Of a stretch of 64,000 nt of DNA, positions 53,535 through 61,944 are shown piece after piece (within the stretch, counting starts at the first letter, position 1; each line of letters starts with the position of its first letter). The notes under the pieces are model-generated. The model saw nothing but the letters and a program-made list of their open reading frames with translations, was not told the origin of the DNA and did no database searches. A program made the position numbers and the translations under genes. The DNA comes from Thermoflexus hugenholtzii JAD2 (GTDB lineage: Bacteria > Chloroflexota > Chloroflexia > Chloroflexales > Roseiflexaceae): the NCBI GenBank assembly GCA_945881915.1, contig CAMCVW010000004.1, forward strand, positions 62,001-126,000, written 5' to 3'.

Positions 53535-55343
53535 ATGGGTTTTGTGCTCGATGGATTGGATGCTGAGGCATACGATCGTAAATATAGCGACGGGGATCTC
53601 ATCCGTCGTATTGCTCAGTACTTTCGTCCACACGTCAAAGTGATGTTGCTGGTGTCGATTGTGACTGCTATTGGTGCGCTTTTTCCGCCTGCAGCAGCGA
53701 TATTGATTTCGAGGGGGATCGACGATGCAGCGAGTGGGAATGACGCCACAAATGTCATTTTGTGGGCAGTCTATATCACCTTGCTCGGTGTCGTCGGCTG
53801 GTTTGTCAACTACCTCCGGCAGCGGTATACCGCAATTGCTGTGGGCGAAGTGGTCCTCAAGGTCCGAGAAGATTCGATGGATGCCGTACTTGCTCGAGAC
53901 ATGTCGTTCTATGACGAATATGCATCGGGTAAAGTGGTCAGCCGCGTGCTCTCCGATACACAAGACTTTTCGTCGGTAGTGACGCTGAGTATTGAGTTGT
54001 TGAGCCAAGTATTGTTGGTCGCCGCAGTCACTACATCACTCTTCTTTGTCAACGTGACGTTGGCGTGGATTACGCTGGCCATTTCACCACTGGTCATCAT
54101 TGCAGCGCTCGCGTTTCGACGGATAGCGCGTACTGCTACGCAGCAAGCACAACGTGCGAGTTCGCTCGTGAATAGTGCGGTGTCCGAAACGGTCAGTGGG
54201 ATAGGCGTCGCCAAGAGCTTTCGTCGAGAAGCGCTCATCTACAAAGAATTCACCGAGACAAATGCGATGCAGTATCGCATCAAAGTACGCCAGAGCATCA
54301 TCTTTGGCAGTATTTGGCCGGTGCTTGGGAGCATCACAGGCTTGGCCTTGGTGGTGTTGGTCTTTTTTGGCGGACAGATTTCGATTGAAAATTCAGCAAA
54401 TTTGTCGGTGGGCGATTGGTTCTTGTTCATTCAGAGCGTCGGGTTGTTCTTCTTTCCGTTGACCAGCATCGCTTCCTTCTGGAGCCAGTTCCAACTCGGC
54501 TTGGCAGCCAGCGAGCGTGTGTTCGCCTTGATGGATGCCGAAGCGCGTGTGGCGCAGACCAACAATTTGCCGGTAGACGAGATGCCTGGTGAAGTGGTAT
54601 TCAAAAATGTCCAATTTGCCTATAATCCCGAGAGTGTTGTGCTGAATGATTTCAATCTGCACATCAAAGTCGGTGAAAAAATCGCTATTGTCGGACATAC
54701 AGGCGCAGGAAAATCGAGCATCGTGAAGTTGTTGCTTCGTTTCTATGAGTTCCAGGGAGGAACGATTTTCATAGACGGGCGCGACATACGTACGCTTGAT
54801 TTGGCAGCGTACCGTACGCATACGGGATTGGTACCGCAAGTGCCATTCTTGTTCTCGGGCAATGTCATGGAGAACATTCGGTACGGTCGTCCCGAAGCAG
54901 ATGACGCTGAAGTCCTCAAAGCTGCGCAGTCATTAGGTAATGGCGATTGGCTCGAAGATTTGCCGGATGGTCTCAAGACTGATGTCGGCGAACGTGGCAG
55001 TCGATTGTCCCTCGGCCAGCGTCAGTTGGTGGCTTTAGCCCGTGTCCTGTTGCGAAATCCATCGATATTCTTCCTCGACGAGGCTACGGCGAGCATCGAT
55101 CCATTCACCGAAGCACAGATTCAAGAAGGCCTCGATGTGGTCATGCAAGGACGGACGAGTATTGTGATTGCCCATAGGTTATCCACTGTGCGTTCTGCAG
55201 ATCGCATTTTGGTGCTCAAAAATGGCGATGTCATCGAAGAAGGCAGCCATGAATCCCTGCTTGCTGGCGGTGGTCACTACGCAGAATTGTACAACACGTA
55301 CTTCCGACATCAGACATTTGATTATCGCCCCTGGGAGGGCTAA
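53535..55343 (+). CDS. Heterodimeric ABC exporter half, catalytic-site subunit
   Basis: A 602-residue half-transporter with six helices and an ATPase domain: Walker A GHTGAGKSS, signature LSLGQRQLVALARV and Walker B IFFLDEATASID. The catalytic Glu is present but the signature reads LSLGQ instead of LSGGQ. Combined with the partner (LSGGQ but Asp), exactly one composite site is fully canonical: this subunit's Walker motifs with the partner's signature. This reciprocal pattern supports a true heterodimer. It starts at ATG 53535 after GGGAG. Confidence 0.92.
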   Translation: MGFVLDGLDAEAYDRKYSDGDLIRRIAQYFRPHVKVMLLVSIVTAIGALFPPAAAILISRGIDDAASGNDATNVILWAVYITLLGVVGWFVNYLRQRYTAIAVGEVVLKVREDSMDAVLARDMSFYDEYASGKVVSRVLSDTQDFSSVVTLSIELLSQVLLVAAVTTSLFFVNVTLAWITLAISPLVIIAALAFRRIARTATQQAQRASSLVNSAVSETVSGIGVAKSFRREALIYKEFTETNAMQYRIKVRQSIIFGSIWPVLGSITGLALVVLVFFGGQISIENSANLSVGDWFLFIQSVGLFFFPLTSIASFWSQFQLGLAASERVFALMDAEARVAQTNNLPVDEMPGEVVFKNVQFAYNPESVVLNDFNLHIKVGEKIAIVGHTGAGKSSIVKLLLRFYEFQGGTIFIDGRDIRTLDLAAYRTHTGLVPQVPFLFSGNVMENIRYGRPEADDAEVLKAAQSLGNGDWLEDLPDGLKTDVGERGSRLSLGQRQLVALARVLLRNPSIFFLDEATASIDPFTEAQIQEGLDVVMQGRTSIVIAHRLSTVRSADRILVLKNGDVIEEGSHESLLAGGGHYAELYNTYFRHQTFDYRPWEG

Positions 55344-55357
55344 GAAGAGGATACGAC

Positions 55358-55999
55358 ATGGACGCACTCCGTGAATTGTTGAGTTTCTTTTTGCATCTCG
55401 ATGATGCCTTGAAGGAAATTACGGCGGCCTATGGCATCTGGACGAACGTCATTCTCTTTTTGATTATCTTCTGCGAAACGGGATTGGTGGTCACGCCCTT
55501 TTTGCCCGGGGATTCGCTGTTGTTTGCTACCGGTGCCATTGCTGCCGATCCTGCATCTGGGCTGAATCCCTATGTGTTGACTGTCATTTTGATTATCGCT
55601 GCAATAGTCGGCGATAGTGTCAACTATGCGCTCGGTCGTCGGTTTGGAATGCGCATCCTAGATTGGAATTTGCCGTTCGTCAAAGCAGAGCACATCGAAA
55701 AGACGAATCAGTTCTATGCGAAACATGGCGCAAAGATGATCGTTTTGGCTCGCTTTACGCCATTTGTGCGAACATTTGCCCCGTTTGTGGCTGGTATTGC
55801 GAAGATGGACTACAAGGTCTTTTTTACCTACAATGTCATCGGTGCGGTTATTTGGGTAGGAGTATTTATCTGGGCAGGGTACTTCTTTGGGCAACTCCCG
55901 TTCGTCGCCAAAAACTTTGAACTGGTTGCATTAGCAGTGATTGTCTTGTCGTTGCTTCCAATGGTGTGGGAATACATCAAAGCACGCCGAGAAAAATAG
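55358..55999 (+). CDS. DedA family membrane protein
   Basis: A 213-residue DedA/SNARE-associated (VTT) protein. Motifs: FCETGLVVTPFLPGDSLLFA near the start, AAIVGDSVNYALGRRFG, FYAKHGAKMIVLARFTPFVR with TFAPFVAGIAKMDYKVFF, and a final helix. The conserved Glu, the FLPGD stretch and the R-x-x-P-x-x-R segment are the functional core. In characterised members these proteins move undecaprenyl phosphate or phospholipids across the membrane. RBS GAAGAGG precedes the ATG. It is 14 bp after the ABC exporter and possibly in the same operon. A strong terminator follows. Confidence 0.93.
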   Translation: MDALRELLSFFLHLDDALKEITAAYGIWTNVILFLIIFCETGLVVTPFLPGDSLLFATGAIAADPASGLNPYVLTVILIIAAIVGDSVNYALGRRFGMRILDWNLPFVKAEHIEKTNQFYAKHGAKMIVLARFTPFVRTFAPFVAGIAKMDYKVFFTYNVIGAVIWVGVFIWAGYFFGQLPFVAKNFELVALAVIVLSLLPMVWEYIKARREK

Positions 56000-56011
56000 A
56001 ATCTGGGTTAC

Positions 56012-56045
56012 CCGCGGACATGCCTGGCATGTCCGCGGTTTTTTA
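56012..56045 (+). terminator. Intrinsic terminator after dedA
   Basis: CCGCGGACATGCC, one-base centre, GGCATGTCCGCGG (56012-56038), then TTTTTTA. The T-run overlaps the stop of the convergent minus-strand gene. Confidence 0.92.
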
Positions 56046-56825
56046 TTTCCTGTCGCGATTGGTTCGGGCCTCGTGCCCGTTCAGTGTGTCGGGCATTTTG
56101 TTGTTTTGGCACATACTCACTGCGCGGTACAGTCCCTGTGCGGAAGCAATATAGGGTACTGCCCGGCTGAGGTAGTGTTGGAGTGACGCGTTTTTCGCAA
56201 TTACCTTTGGGTCAACGATGCCTGCGTTGTGCCAGGCGAGTAGCGTCTGCCATGTCACCACGACGTCTTCTTTTTGGGCACGATAGACACCACGGCGCAG
56301 ATTTGCGCCGAGCAATTCGTACGCCGCGTCCGGTGTATTGGCCAATGATTGCACGTTCTGATGCGAGTCCGTGTCACTGGGAAGCTCGATAGCGAGTGGT
56401 ACGATGCCGACAGCGGGAACCTCGTGGTTGAGGATTTCACGGACGACCGAAGGGCGTATATTGGAAGGCCAGACACTGAAGTTCGTGCCGGCGTATGCGT
56501 TGCTGATGGCTTGCGCGTCTTGGTAGATGGGAGTCAATGGTCGTACCAATGGGAATGCGTCCTCGAGCCAGCCGTTGTGCTCGTTATAGAGAATGGTAAC
56601 CATGACCGTTGCAAATTGTTCATCGGACATGTTGGTATCAGGGCGTGTGTTAAATCGCTTTGCAATTGCCAAAATATCATTTCGATCGCGGGTTACCAAC
56701 GCGCGAAATTCAGGCCGGATGTACCCGCTCGCCTGTTTGAGATATGGTGCAACGAGAGCGCTGAGGCGAGTGGTGACGTCACTTGGACGGAGGTTGGGAA
56801 GCGGGCTGATCGAAAGCAACAACAC
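56043..56825 (-). CDS. Exported protein of unknown function, possibly lysozyme-like
   Basis: Family not recognised. From GTG 56825 it gives 260 residues starting MLLLSISPLPN. The same frame is open upstream, and a start at CTG 56876 would add RRRVPAHTIVFSATV, producing a full signal peptide. That CTG has GAAGGG 7 nt upstream and a TATACT -10 on the minus strand at 56915-56910, so the longer form is attractive. The mature part is helical: ILAIAKRFNTRPD, then VMVTILYNEHNGWLEDAF and TNFSVWPSNIRPSVVREILN. A Glu-containing segment followed by an S-x-W-P-x-x-I-R-P-S-x-V stretch recalls lytic transglycosylases (catalytic Glu, then S-x-G-x-x-Q-I-x-P). This similarity is weak and by eye. Confidence 0.6.
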   Translation of the reverse strand: MLLLSISPLPNLRPSDVTTRLSALVAPYLKQASGYIRPEFRALVTRDRNDILAIAKRFNTRPDTNMSDEQFATVMVTILYNEHNGWLEDAFPLVRPLTPIYQDAQAISNAYAGTNFSVWPSNIRPSVVREILNHEVPAVGIVPLAIELPSDTDSHQNVQSLANTPDAAYELLGANLRRGVYRAQKEDVVVTWQTLLAWHNAGIVDPKVIAKNASLQHYLSRAVPYIASAQGLYRAVSMCQNNKMPDTLNGHEARTNRDRK

Positions 56826-56894
56826 TGTCGCAGAAAAGACAATTGTATGCGCCGGAACGCGTCTGCGAGTCGTCAGAGTAGGACCCTTCCGTGG

Positions 56895-56900
56895 TATAAT
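56895..56900 (+). promoter_or_regulatory. -10 element for the DUF512-der operon
   Basis: TATAAT preceded by GG, about 35 bp before the start codon. The -35 region (GTCAGA) is poor. It lies back to back with a minus-strand TATACT at 56910-56915, so the two divergent genes share a very small promoter region. Confidence 0.5.
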
Positions 56901-56935
56901 TCGTTGATAAGTATAGCACAGTGAACACGAGTTTC

Positions 56936-58441
56936 ATGGAATATCAACCCGATTTGAAGAAAATCACCGGCACCGGTGGTGAGATCGCTGAACTTGACCC
57001 ACGAGGGACTGCACTGGCTGCAGGCCTCCAGTTGGGTGACATCGTGGTATCGGTCAATGGTCATCGCTTGCGTGATGCAATTGATTTTCGATTCTATATT
57101 GCGAATGAACTGGTCGAACTAGCCATTCTTCGTGGCGAAGAGTCGATGATCTTCGAGATTGAGAAGGACGAAGACGACGACCTCGGTATCGAATTTTCGG
57201 AACCATTGTTCGATCGTTTGCGCACCTGCAACAACAAATGCCCATTCTGTTTTCTCACCCAGATGCCAAAAGGTCTGCGTAAAACGTTGTACCTCAAAGA
57301 CGACGATTATCGCTTGGGCTTTTTGTATGGGAACTTCGTGACATTCACGAATCTCAACGAAGATGATTGGCAGCGTATCGACGAACAACGGTTGTCGCCG
57401 CAGTACATATCTGTTCATGCAACAGACAAAACCGCCCGTGCGGTGCTGTTGGGCAAAGTGGATGTCCCCAATGTCATCGAGCAAATCAAACGACTCGGTG
57501 ATATGGGGATTCAGGTACATGCCCAAATCGTCGCGATGCCAGATATCAATGATGGAGCACTGCTGCATCAGAGTATCCGTGAGCTCGCGGATCTCTATCC
57601 AATCGTCGAGACTATCGCAGTCGTCCCCGTCGGGTTGACAAAATACCGATTCGAAGGGAAACGTCCTCAGAGCATCAAGACAGCAATCGAAATCCATGAA
57701 GGTCCAGATTGGATTGATGCAAACTGGGAACGCCAGCCACTCTGGGATAAGGCGATTAAGTCCGAAGACCTCGGCTACTGTTCACGACTGGGTGCAGCGA
57801 CGGATGTGCCAATGCGCTGTTACAACGGCGAAGAAGCCGGTCGTGTGGTCGACATCATCGAAGCATACCAATTACGCTACCACGAGCTCCATGGCTGTTC
57901 GTTGGTCTACCCCTCAGACGAGTTTTATTTGTTGAGCAACCGGCCACTCCCGGCTGCAGAACGATATGACGGCATGCCGCAGTATTCCAATGGCGTCGGC
58001 ATGACACGTGACTTTTTGGACTGCTGGCAGAAGGCCCAACGTAAACTGCCGGCCAGACTCAATGAACCAACAGACCTTGCCCTGGTCTGCGGAACGTTGA
58101 TTGCGCCCACGCTCAAACGCATCGTCGACCGGCTTAATCGGGTCGACGGATTAGCAGTCCGATTGTTACCCGTGGTCAATCAATTTTTTGGCGAGACGGT
58201 GACGGTTTCGGGGTTGTTGATGGGCCAAGATGTGGTGCCGGTGTTGCGTGACTCAGGCGCATCGCGAGCACTCTTGCCACGGGTGATGTTCGACCATAAA
58301 GGTGAGGTCACCATCGATAACATGACGCTCAGTGACATTACCAACGCCTCCGGCGTGGCCTGTGTCATGGCGAGCGAGCCAGACGAAGTCGTGCGGTATA
58401 TCAAAGCACTGACTCGGATAGAAGCAACGGTAGAGGAATGA
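56936..58441 (+). CDS. PDZ/DUF512 Fe-S protein (radical SAM-like)
   Basis: A 501-residue protein of the DUF512 family, conserved in many Gram-positive bacteria and Chloroflexota. The N-terminus is a PDZ-like domain (EIAELDPRGTALAAGLQLGD then IVVSVNGHRL). The cluster RTCNNKCPFCFLTQMPKGLR, a C-x3-C-x2-C radical-SAM pattern, follows with a TIM-barrel half. The C-terminal DUF512 domain carries LVCGTLIAPTLKRIVDRLN. The substrate is not known. I prefer ATG 56936 (MEYQPDL) over GTG 56921 because of the leader length from the TATAAT at 56895. Its stop overlaps the start of der (ATGA); this gene pair is a common arrangement. Confidence 0.88.
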   Translation: MEYQPDLKKITGTGGEIAELDPRGTALAAGLQLGDIVVSVNGHRLRDAIDFRFYIANELVELAILRGEESMIFEIEKDEDDDLGIEFSEPLFDRLRTCNNKCPFCFLTQMPKGLRKTLYLKDDDYRLGFLYGNFVTFTNLNEDDWQRIDEQRLSPQYISVHATDKTARAVLLGKVDVPNVIEQIKRLGDMGIQVHAQIVAMPDINDGALLHQSIRELADLYPIVETIAVVPVGLTKYRFEGKRPQSIKTAIEIHEGPDWIDANWERQPLWDKAIKSEDLGYCSRLGAATDVPMRCYNGEEAGRVVDIIEAYQLRYHELHGCSLVYPSDEFYLLSNRPLPAAERYDGMPQYSNGVGMTRDFLDCWQKAQRKLPARLNEPTDLALVCGTLIAPTLKRIVDRLNRVDGLAVRLLPVVNQFFGETVTVSGLLMGQDVVPVLRDSGASRALLPRVMFDHKGEVTIDNMTLSDITNASGVACVMASEPDEVVRYIKALTRIEATVEE

Positions 58442-59952
58442 AACCAGTAGTAGCAATCGTCGGCCGACCCAATGTCGGCAAATCGACGTTTTTTAATCGT
58501 CTCATCGGCCAACGCAAGGCCATCGTTGAGGACTTACCCGGCACCACCCGTGATCGCCTGTACGGTGATTGTATCTGGAATGGTCGTCAATTCACGGTCG
58601 TCGATACCGCGGGTCTCTTGTTTGAACACGATGACCTCACCGAAGGCACCCCACAAAAAGAAATTGCACGCCAGGTGCGTGAGCAGGTCAAAATCGCCCT
58701 CGCGGAAGCCGATGTGATGCTGTTTGTTGTCGATACCGTCTATGGCATTACTGCAGCCGACGACGAAGTCGCCGAAATGCTCCGGAAATCGGGTAAGCCC
58801 ATAGTCCTGGCTGCAAATAAGGCTGACACACTGGCCAAAAACGTCGATGCCATCGAGTTTTATAACCTGAATCTCGGCGAACCGATTCCGATGAGTGCAT
58901 ACCACGGTGTCGGGACCGGTGACGTCCTCGATGCGGTGACCGCGCTCTTCCCCCCCAACGAAGAAGAAGACCGCGACGAGACCGTTCGCGTTGCATTGGT
59001 GGGACGCCCAAATGTGGGCAAGTCTTCCCTGCTGAATCGCCTGGTCGGCACAGAACGCAGTGTCGTCTCCTCCATCCCTGGCACGACACGCGATGCGATT
59101 GACACGCCCATCGACATCGAGGGGCAACCTGGTATGCTCATCGATACCGCAGGGGTACGGCGCCGCGGCCGTGTCGAACCTGGCGTCGAAAAACACAGTG
59201 TCTTGCGTACATTGCGTGCCATCGAACGCGCTGATGTCGCTATGCTCCTCATCGACGCCGAAGAAGGGGTCACCGCACAAGATACCCACGTTGCGGGAAT
59301 GATTTTGGAGCAGAACAAAGGGGTCTGTATCCTGGTCAACAAGTGGGACTTGATTGTCAAAGACGACGAGACGTTCTATCACTTCACCCGACAAATCCGC
59401 GAAGCGTTCAAGTTCATTCCCTATGCACCGTTGTTGTTCATCTCTGCAAAGAGCGGGCAACGGGTAGACCAAGTGTTGCCGACCGCGATGAAAATCGCCC
59501 TCGAACGGCGCAAACGCGTCTCGACGTCGCAACTCAATGCACTGCTCCGCGCTGCAATCTTTGAGCACCCCCCTACCTCAATCCGCGTGGGAGCACATTT
59601 GCGCATCTACTACGCGACGCAACCACAAATCGATCCGCCGGTGTTCTTGTTCTTCACCAACGATGCAGCGATGATTCACTGGGGTTATGCACGGTACCTC
59701 GAAAACCGCTTGCGCGAGAAGTTTGGTTTTGTGGGTACGCCCATCAAGATCGTCTTTCGCAGTCGTGCCGACAAGGATCCCAACAAGCCAAAATCCAAAC
59801 AGCGACGGCCAAATCCCCATGATGCCCGGACAACCGTGGCCGTTGAGGTGGAGGAACCATTCGAGATTGACTTGTGGGACGACGAAAGCCACGACGACGA
59901 GGCTGAAGTGTTCTGGGTTCGGGATGAGAACATCCCGGATGACGACGAATAA
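58438..59952 (+). CDS. der: Ribosome assembly GTPase Der (EngA)
   Basis: A 504-residue double GTPase needed for 50S subunit maturation. First G domain: GRPNVGKSTFFNRL, DTAGLL and NKAD; second: GRPNVGKSSLLNRL, DTAGVRRRG and NKWDL. The C-terminal KH-like domain follows (PTSIRVGAHLRIYYATQPQI, with PVFLFFTNDA after it). Beyond the normal end near residue 455, a tail of about 45 residues carries basic KPKSKQRRPN and then a highly acidic stretch with WDDESHDDEAEVF and PDDDE. Such a tail is not part of typical Der. It starts at the ATG overlapping the DUF512 stop. Confidence 0.97.
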   Translation: MKPVVAIVGRPNVGKSTFFNRLIGQRKAIVEDLPGTTRDRLYGDCIWNGRQFTVVDTAGLLFEHDDLTEGTPQKEIARQVREQVKIALAEADVMLFVVDTVYGITAADDEVAEMLRKSGKPIVLAANKADTLAKNVDAIEFYNLNLGEPIPMSAYHGVGTGDVLDAVTALFPPNEEEDRDETVRVALVGRPNVGKSSLLNRLVGTERSVVSSIPGTTRDAIDTPIDIEGQPGMLIDTAGVRRRGRVEPGVEKHSVLRTLRAIERADVAMLLIDAEEGVTAQDTHVAGMILEQNKGVCILVNKWDLIVKDDETFYHFTRQIREAFKFIPYAPLLFISAKSGQRVDQVLPTAMKIALERRKRVSTSQLNALLRAAIFEHPPTSIRVGAHLRIYYATQPQIDPPVFLFFTNDAAMIHWGYARYLENRLREKFGFVGTPIKIVFRSRADKDPNKPKSKQRRPNPHDARTTVAVEVEEPFEIDLWDDESHDDEAEVFWVRDENIPDDDE

Positions 59953-59962
59953 ATCCCCTTCC

Positions 59963-59991
59963 ACTGCCTCCACTTTGTGGGGGCAGTTTTT
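59963..59991 (+). terminator. Intrinsic terminator after der
   Basis: ACTGCC-T-CCAC, loop TTT, GTGG-G-GGCAGT, then TTTT. The stem has one T-G wobble. The T-run overlaps the stop of the convergent glycosidase-like gene. Confidence 0.85.
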
Positions 59992-61090
59992 ATGGGTTGA
60001 GGAGTGCTTTGAGTTCATAAAATAGCGCACGCGGTGTGCCATCCCCGGCGATGATGACCCATCCGTCTTGATAGGTCCGTGTGGCCGCGGGTAACCCGAA
60101 TTGCCAGAGCACCAGACAGGCGATCCATGGGGTGTTTTGGGCGTACAAGAATGCGCCGCGACTCCAACGGATACGTTCCGCTCCCGTGACTGCAGATTGC
60201 CAGCGTGGATTGTCGTTCCAACCGGATTCCGTTATATACATGGGCAATTCCCGGTAACGCGCGACGAGTGCGTATACCAGTTCTACACGCCTGAGATTCA
60301 CCACGCTCCACTTGGGAAGATCGTTCGGCGGACGTTGGGCTCCATATGCATGGACCGCCCAGCCATCGATGTGCGTGCCACCACCTGCAGCAAAAAAACG
60401 TTCGGTGTACACCTGGTCTCCCATCCGTACTTCACCCTGGTCGCCCAATGAGTCGCCGGGTGAAAGCCCCCCTGCGAGAATCTGTACCGCTGGTGCTGCT
60501 GCTTTGACAGCAGGTGCGACGAGGCGAACGAGCGTGGCGTAGGCCTCGGGATCTGGCGTCCGACCGCCCCATTCGAAGCGCAGATTGGGTTCGTTCCAGA
60601 TGACGATATGCGTGACGCCGCGATCGTGATATCGGGTAACGAAGGCAACCACGTATGCACGGTAATCTGCATAGGCCGATGGGAGCAGTAAGCGATCGGT
60701 GCTGTTGTTGGGGCGTGCCCACGCGGGGACGATGTCGAGTCGTGCGATTATTTTGACACCACGCCGCTGCGCCTGATCGACAATGCGATCAAAGCCAGTC
60801 CAGTCATACCCATACGCAGAGCGTGGTTGTGCATACGCCCACGGGAACAGTTCGACTATCCAATGTGCGCCGAGTTCATGCACCAAATCGAGCTGCGTCG
60901 AGACGTACCGTTGGTCTGCGACGCCGCTTAGCCGTGTGTGTACCCCAGCCTTTGGGATGCTGGTCACGATTGTTTGTTGGGGAGGCAACTTCGCCAGTGG
61001 TGGATGACGGTCTACCCATACAGCTCCGACATCAACACATATTGCGAGAATACAGCCCAAGAGAATGAATGTGGCGCGTCGCGTTTGCAT
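59990..61090 (-). CDS. Secreted TIM-barrel glycosidase-like protein (clan GH-A, GH5/GH39-like)
   Basis: A 366-residue extracytoplasmic protein. An N-terminal helix (FILLGCILAICVDVGAVWV) acts as signal or anchor. The barrel has VHELGAHWIVELFPWAYAQ, then GVKIIARLDIVPAWARP. The acid/base segment is VIWNEPNLRFEWGG (Asn-Glu) and the nucleophile segment is MYITESGWND (Glu). The N-E-P and T-E-S-G pair at the ends of strands 4 and 7 is the clan GH-A signature. Substrate unknown; beta-xylosidase or glucanase activities are typical of the clan. ATG 61090 lies close to TACACT on the minus strand; the ribosome site is weak. Convergent with der. Confidence 0.85.
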   Translation of the reverse strand: MQTRRATFILLGCILAICVDVGAVWVDRHPPLAKLPPQQTIVTSIPKAGVHTRLSGVADQRYVSTQLDLVHELGAHWIVELFPWAYAQPRSAYGYDWTGFDRIVDQAQRRGVKIIARLDIVPAWARPNNSTDRLLLPSAYADYRAYVVAFVTRYHDRGVTHIVIWNEPNLRFEWGGRTPDPEAYATLVRLVAPAVKAAAPAVQILAGGLSPGDSLGDQGEVRMGDQVYTERFFAAGGGTHIDGWAVHAYGAQRPPNDLPKWSVVNLRRVELVYALVARYRELPMYITESGWNDNPRWQSAVTGAERIRWSRGAFLYAQNTPWIACLVLWQFGLPAATRTYQDGWVIIAGDGTPRALFYELKALLNP

Positions 61091-61148
61091 ATGTCCAGTG
61101 TATCAAATTCAGCTTGAGGCAGCGAAGGTGCTCCGTCGAGTCTGTAAA

Positions 61149-61177
61149 TAGACAAAGCCGGCAAACTGTCGTAAGAT
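61149..61177 (+). promoter_or_regulatory. Promoter of the sdhCAB operon
   Basis: TAGACA (61149-61154), a 17-bp spacer, TAAGAT (61172-61177). Both hexamers are two mismatches or fewer from consensus. The leader to sdhC at 61231 would be about 47 nt and includes AAAGGA before the ATG. Confidence 0.65.
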
Positions 61178-61230
61178 ATTAGCGCTTAAAGGTACCACCC
61201 TGCAAATGGGAATCAACAAAAGGAATCGTT

Positions 61231-61911
61231 ATGGCGGCTGCGCTCACCCTAAACCAGTCCACAATTGGCAAAAAGGCCATCATGGCGGTGACTGGCATTG
61301 TGTTGTATGGATTCGTGATTGTACATATGATTGGGAATCTGAAGATATTCGAAGGCCCAAAAGGCTTTAATGAGTACTCGCACTTTTTGCGTGTCGTCGG
61401 TGAACCAGCGCTGCCAGCGGGGACGATTTTGTGGGTGATTCGTATCGTCCTGCTCGTTTCGGTGGTGTTACACGTCCGTGCGGCGATTCAACTCACACTC
61501 CTCGACAATGCGGGTCGCCCAATCGCCTACAAAAAAGTGCAGCGCAAGCAAGCATCCTTTGCTTCTCTCACGCTGCGGTGGGGCGGGATGGCAATTTTCT
61601 TTTTTGTTATTTTCCACCTTTTGCACTTCACTGTCGGAAGCGCACTACCGGGATATATCGAGGGTGAACCGTACCATAACGTCGTGAGCGCGTTTTCCAA
61701 TCAGATCTGGGCTGCCCCGGTGTATCTCTTGGCTGTGGCTGCGTTGGGAACACACCTCTATCACGGGGTATGGAGTGCCATGCAGACGCTTGGGCTGAAC
61801 ACCCGCCGGACCGAAAAACTCTTTCGTGGTTTGGCAGTGGCTTCAGGGATTGGACTGTTTGCAGGCTTCGCCACGGTACCGATTGTCGTCTTGCTCGGAA
61901 TTTTGCAATAA
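61231..61911 (+). CDS. sdhC: Succinate dehydrogenase cytochrome b subunit (b558 family)
   Basis: A 226-residue membrane anchor with five helices that carries haem b and passes electrons to quinone. Segments: STIGKKAIMAVTGIVLYGFV, IVHMIGNLKIF (His ligand), VVLHVRAAIQL (His), FVIFHLLHFTVG (His) and LGTHLYHGVWSAMQTLGLN (His). Single-subunit anchor of this size with five helices matches the Bacillus/Wolinella-type b558 family, so no sdhD is expected. It is 33 bp ahead of sdhA. Confidence 0.95.
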   Translation: MAAALTLNQSTIGKKAIMAVTGIVLYGFVIVHMIGNLKIFEGPKGFNEYSHFLRVVGEPALPAGTILWVIRIVLLVSVVLHVRAAIQLTLLDNAGRPIAYKKVQRKQASFASLTLRWGGMAIFFFVIFHLLHFTVGSALPGYIEGEPYHNVVSAFSNQIWAAPVYLLAVAALGTHLYHGVWSAMQTLGLNTRRTEKLFRGLAVASGIGLFAGFATVPIVVLLGILQ

Positions 61912-61944
61912 TTCGCTTCGCGTAGACATAATGGAGTACACGGT

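Noticed and set aside
58534-59568. 344-codon open frame on the minus strand
   Set aside because: Antisense to der; the open frame is a by-product of codon bias, with no recognisable motif.
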